Assembly (NCBI GenBank): GCA_900291925.1
Contig: UWYS01000017.1
Location: 1 to 64,000, forward strand
Reading direction: 5' to 3'
DNA length: 64,000 nt
DNA from: Thecaphora thlaspeos
Taxonomy: Eukaryota; Basidiomycota; Ustilaginomycetes; Urocystidales; Glomosporiaceae
The notes beneath the pieces were generated by a model. That model searched no databases, was not told where the DNA came from, and was given only the letters and a program-made list of their open reading frames with translations. Position 1 is the stretch's first letter, and each line of letters begins with the position of its first letter. Both the position numbers and the translations under genes were made by a program. Shown here piece by piece: positions 63,001 through 64,000 of the stretch.

Positions 63001-64000
63001 GGCAGCGAGGCGCGCTGATCACGCAGCTTGACGAGGCGGTCGTCGGAGTGGTAGGCCTCGAGGCGCTTCATTAGCTGCTCGGACTTTTGCTGGAGCACGT
63101 CGTCGGAGGCGCGCCGCTGGTTGTCGTAGCGGCGCGAGCGCTTCCGCGCCTCCTGCTGCTGGTCGTTGCCGTCGCCGCCGGCAGCGGTCGCTTGGGCTCC
63201 CTCGCCCGCCTGGAGACGGCCGGCGGTGCGCGGGCGCTTGGCGAAGATCTTGCTCTTGCGGACCTCATCGTAGATGAGGCGGACCTCGTCGTCGAGGTCG
63301 TCATTCATGGTAAAGTAGACGTGGGGCGCCATACCGAGGGGCGCGCCCGGCTTGTGAGTCGAGTCGAAGAGCTTCCAGAGCTGCGGGTCGGTGCTCTCGA
63401 GGTACTGGACCGTGTCGACGTAGCAATTGGCGGTGGCGGCCTTTTTGTTCTTGCCCCTGGCCATGCCGATCTCGGAGCCGCCGACGGTCATGGTGGCGGT
63501 CCAACCCTGCTGGACGGCGGCCTTGCGGCCCCTTGGCTGGGCGGTTGCTGCCTCGACGGTGAGGTCGGGCTTGCCGAAGCCGAAGCGGCGACAGTAGAAG
63601 TCCATGAACTCGCGCGCCCGCTCGGCGTCGAGGTCGGAGCCGTCGGAGAGCTTGGCGGTGATCTGGCTGCCGGACATGGTGGAGGCCATGTTGGCGGCGG
63701 CGGCGGCGCTAGGCTTGGGCGTCTTTGAGAGGAGGTCGCCCTGGTCCTGGAGGAAGAGGACGGCATGGAGGGCAGCCGTCTTTTCGGCCTCCTTGGCGGT
63801 CTTGGCGTCGCCATAGACAGACCAGCTGCGATCCGCATCGAGGACGAGGGTGGAACGGATGTTTTTGTCGCGGCGACCCTCTACGCGGCCCTCTTCGTTT
63901 TGGTATACGGGGGCCTGGCCGGTGAGGAGGAAGATGTAGTTTTGGATGGGGCTTTTTGGGTTCTCGAGCCACTGCTGCTTGACGCGGCCGCTCTCTACGA
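60030..64000 (-). CDS. DEVH-box RNA helicase with dsRNA-binding domains (RHA/DHX9/DHX36-like), 5' partial
   Basis: The frame is open from the stop at 60030 to the end of the window, about 1,322 codons, so the start lies beyond 64000. Two dsRNA-binding-like segments come first: one from SPIQNYIFLLTGQAPVYQNE to AEKTAALHAVLFLQ, one from DAERAREFMDFYCRRFGFGK to ARGKNKKAATANCYVDTVQY. The helicase core has motif I ATGSGKTTQIPQ, Ia TQPRRIAAISVAERVA, II IIDEVHERD, III SATINP, V TNIAETSITIPDVVYVVDTG and VI NQRAGRAGRH. HA2 and OB-fold domains follow, and a Ser/Gly-rich tail ends the protein (GGFGVGGGGGNAGG). DEVH rather than DEAH, together with dsRBDs, places it in the RHA/DHX36/DHX57 group, not with splicing helicases. 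It should unwind structured RNA or RNA-DNA hybrids in nucleus or cytosol. Confidence 0.93.
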   Translation of the reverse strand, partial: VESGRVKQQWLENPKSPIQNYIFLLTGQAPVYQNEEGRVEGRRDKNIRSTLVLDADRSWSVYGDAKTAKEAEKTAALHAVLFLQDQGDLLSKTPKPSAAAAANMASTMSGSQITAKLSDGSDLDAERAREFMDFYCRRFGFGKPDLTVEAATAQPRGRKAAVQQGWTATMTVGGSEIGMARGKNKKAATANCYVDTVQYLESTDPQLWKLFDSTHKPGAPLGMAPHVYFTMNDDLDDEVRLIYDEVRKSKIFAKRPRTAGRLQAGEGAQATAAGGDGNDQQQEARKRSRRYDNQRRASDDVLQQKSEQLMKRLEAYHSDDRLVKLRDQRASLPVMQKQSDVLVKIELNQVTICMAATGSGKTTQIPQILFDDYILQGRGGECNVICTQPRRIAAISVAERVAKERGEKLGESVGYQVRFDAKLPQPNGSITFCTTGVFLRRLQSALGDAESSNGFLDSITHVIIDEVHERDVETDLLLVVIKRLLAERKRMGKREIKVILMSATINPTLFQQYFADSLGRPAPVVEVPGRSFPVEKHYLEEVVQQLQAMRLGPNEGGWIWREKNVREYLEREINQRGGMVRQQQQQSSSSAMLAMAKGGGEPLLDQVDDLELPYPLVALMIAYVLSTSEEGHVLVFLPGWEEIKAVNQILSDPTRQRPLMGLDFNNGNHFEIHILHSTIPVQDQQAVFEPVRHPGIRRIILATNIAETSITIPDVVYVVDTGRVKEKRFDPERHLSSLVSAWVGTSNLNQRAGRAGRHRAGEYYGVLSKARYDRLNTNQTVEMKRVDLSNVVMHIKALDIPGMEVEDVLAAAIEPPAPERVWAAMEKLKMVGALDVNKSLTSLGRVLLQLPVDAPMGKMCLYGAFFRCLDPVLSLAAILTNRDPFMAPVHLKKEADAIKDQWCPPDFRSDALGILRAYTKWWDMQGRGNYVAANRFCSDNFLSKTTLLGIQQVKEHLFQSMEKADIIQVIQSQQRCGVVPRDANGIPTGPAASAPRYRARPRETDAEFNTNSDSAPLLAALIAVATAPNFAIRANEKTYRTSQDKTCFIHPASVCHLKYTKHKHDDASHTGERELIAFSEKVRNTSMQTSGGNPNNAMTMLRGCTRLDPLTYMLFGAYDVRVTNHGIECDDWLPITGNLDALDDLERLKAIMDVVMLRVFEGIGKRRNIGNDAGSKRKNYRFQSSWDDVEQGQDEGGEGEDEDDWADRTDLSLSQQEIEEFEKMTMGIVRVLDGYAQERAWGSANSRGSTRPGTPAALTSTAASSAGPSSVYASAPGSYYEGHSNASSRWNSRPQTPASSGGFGVGGGGGNAGGNDGGRLRR

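Noticed and set aside
60150..63074. 974-codon plus-strand open frame
   Set aside because: Antisense shadow of the DEVH helicase caused by high GC.
1..64000. tRNA genes, rRNA, CRISPR arrays and complete transposons
   Set aside because: No tRNA B-box with matching acceptor stem, rRNA core or regularly spaced array was seen; an automated covariance-model search would be needed to exclude tRNAs fully.

Overview
The window is the end of a chromosome from a GC-rich basidiomycete fungus, most likely a smut relative (Ustilaginomycotina). Bases 1-222 are CCCTAA telomere repeats. The genes are tightly packed, have short GT-AG introns, and carry long serine-, glutamine- and alanine-rich extensions. There is no operon structure and no rRNA, tRNA or CRISPR that I could find. 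The species is inferred; no marker in the window fixes it. All exon models were derived by hand from splice signals and reading-frame continuity, and every complete model closes in frame except the Zn2Cys6 regulator, which has one frame problem.

Left part (1-41.7 kb), conserved core genes. An NsdD-type GATA factor ends only about 110 bp from the telomere. A 6.1 kb gene-poor stretch follows, then a 2,071-residue RasGEF with a degenerate Ras-like domain. Next come three neighbouring mitochondrial genes: cysteine desulfurase NFS1, complex I zinc subunit NDUFS6 and ribosomal protein uL22m. A small protein predicted to be myristoylated and carrying a p97/VCP-interacting motif shares a divergent promoter with uL22m. 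An EamA-type transporter, CDC45, OST1, a Zn2Cys6 regulator, the splicing helicase PRP2 and a leucine-rich-repeat-like protein complete this part.

Middle (41.7-47.4 kb), an accessory island. It starts with about 1.75 kb that is almost entirely free of CpG dinucleotides in an otherwise CpG-rich window. Inside this CpG desert is an intact gene for a small secreted protein. A second paralogue lies at 45.8-46.2 kb. Between them are copies of a dispersed repeat (called REP-A here) and a degenerate repeat of about 60 bp. A third paralogue, broken by two nonsense codons, lies at 58.7 kb beside another REP-A copy. All three paralogues share a homologous TATA-containing core promoter and the same roughly 60-bp element about 300 bp upstream in the same relative orientation. 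This looks like a small, recently duplicated and decaying effector-like family.

Right part (47.4-64 kb). A large vacuolar cation/proton exchanger of the VNX1 type, a 1,136-residue protein of unknown function, the third secreted-protein locus, and a DEVH RNA helicase with dsRNA-binding domains whose 5' end lies beyond the window.
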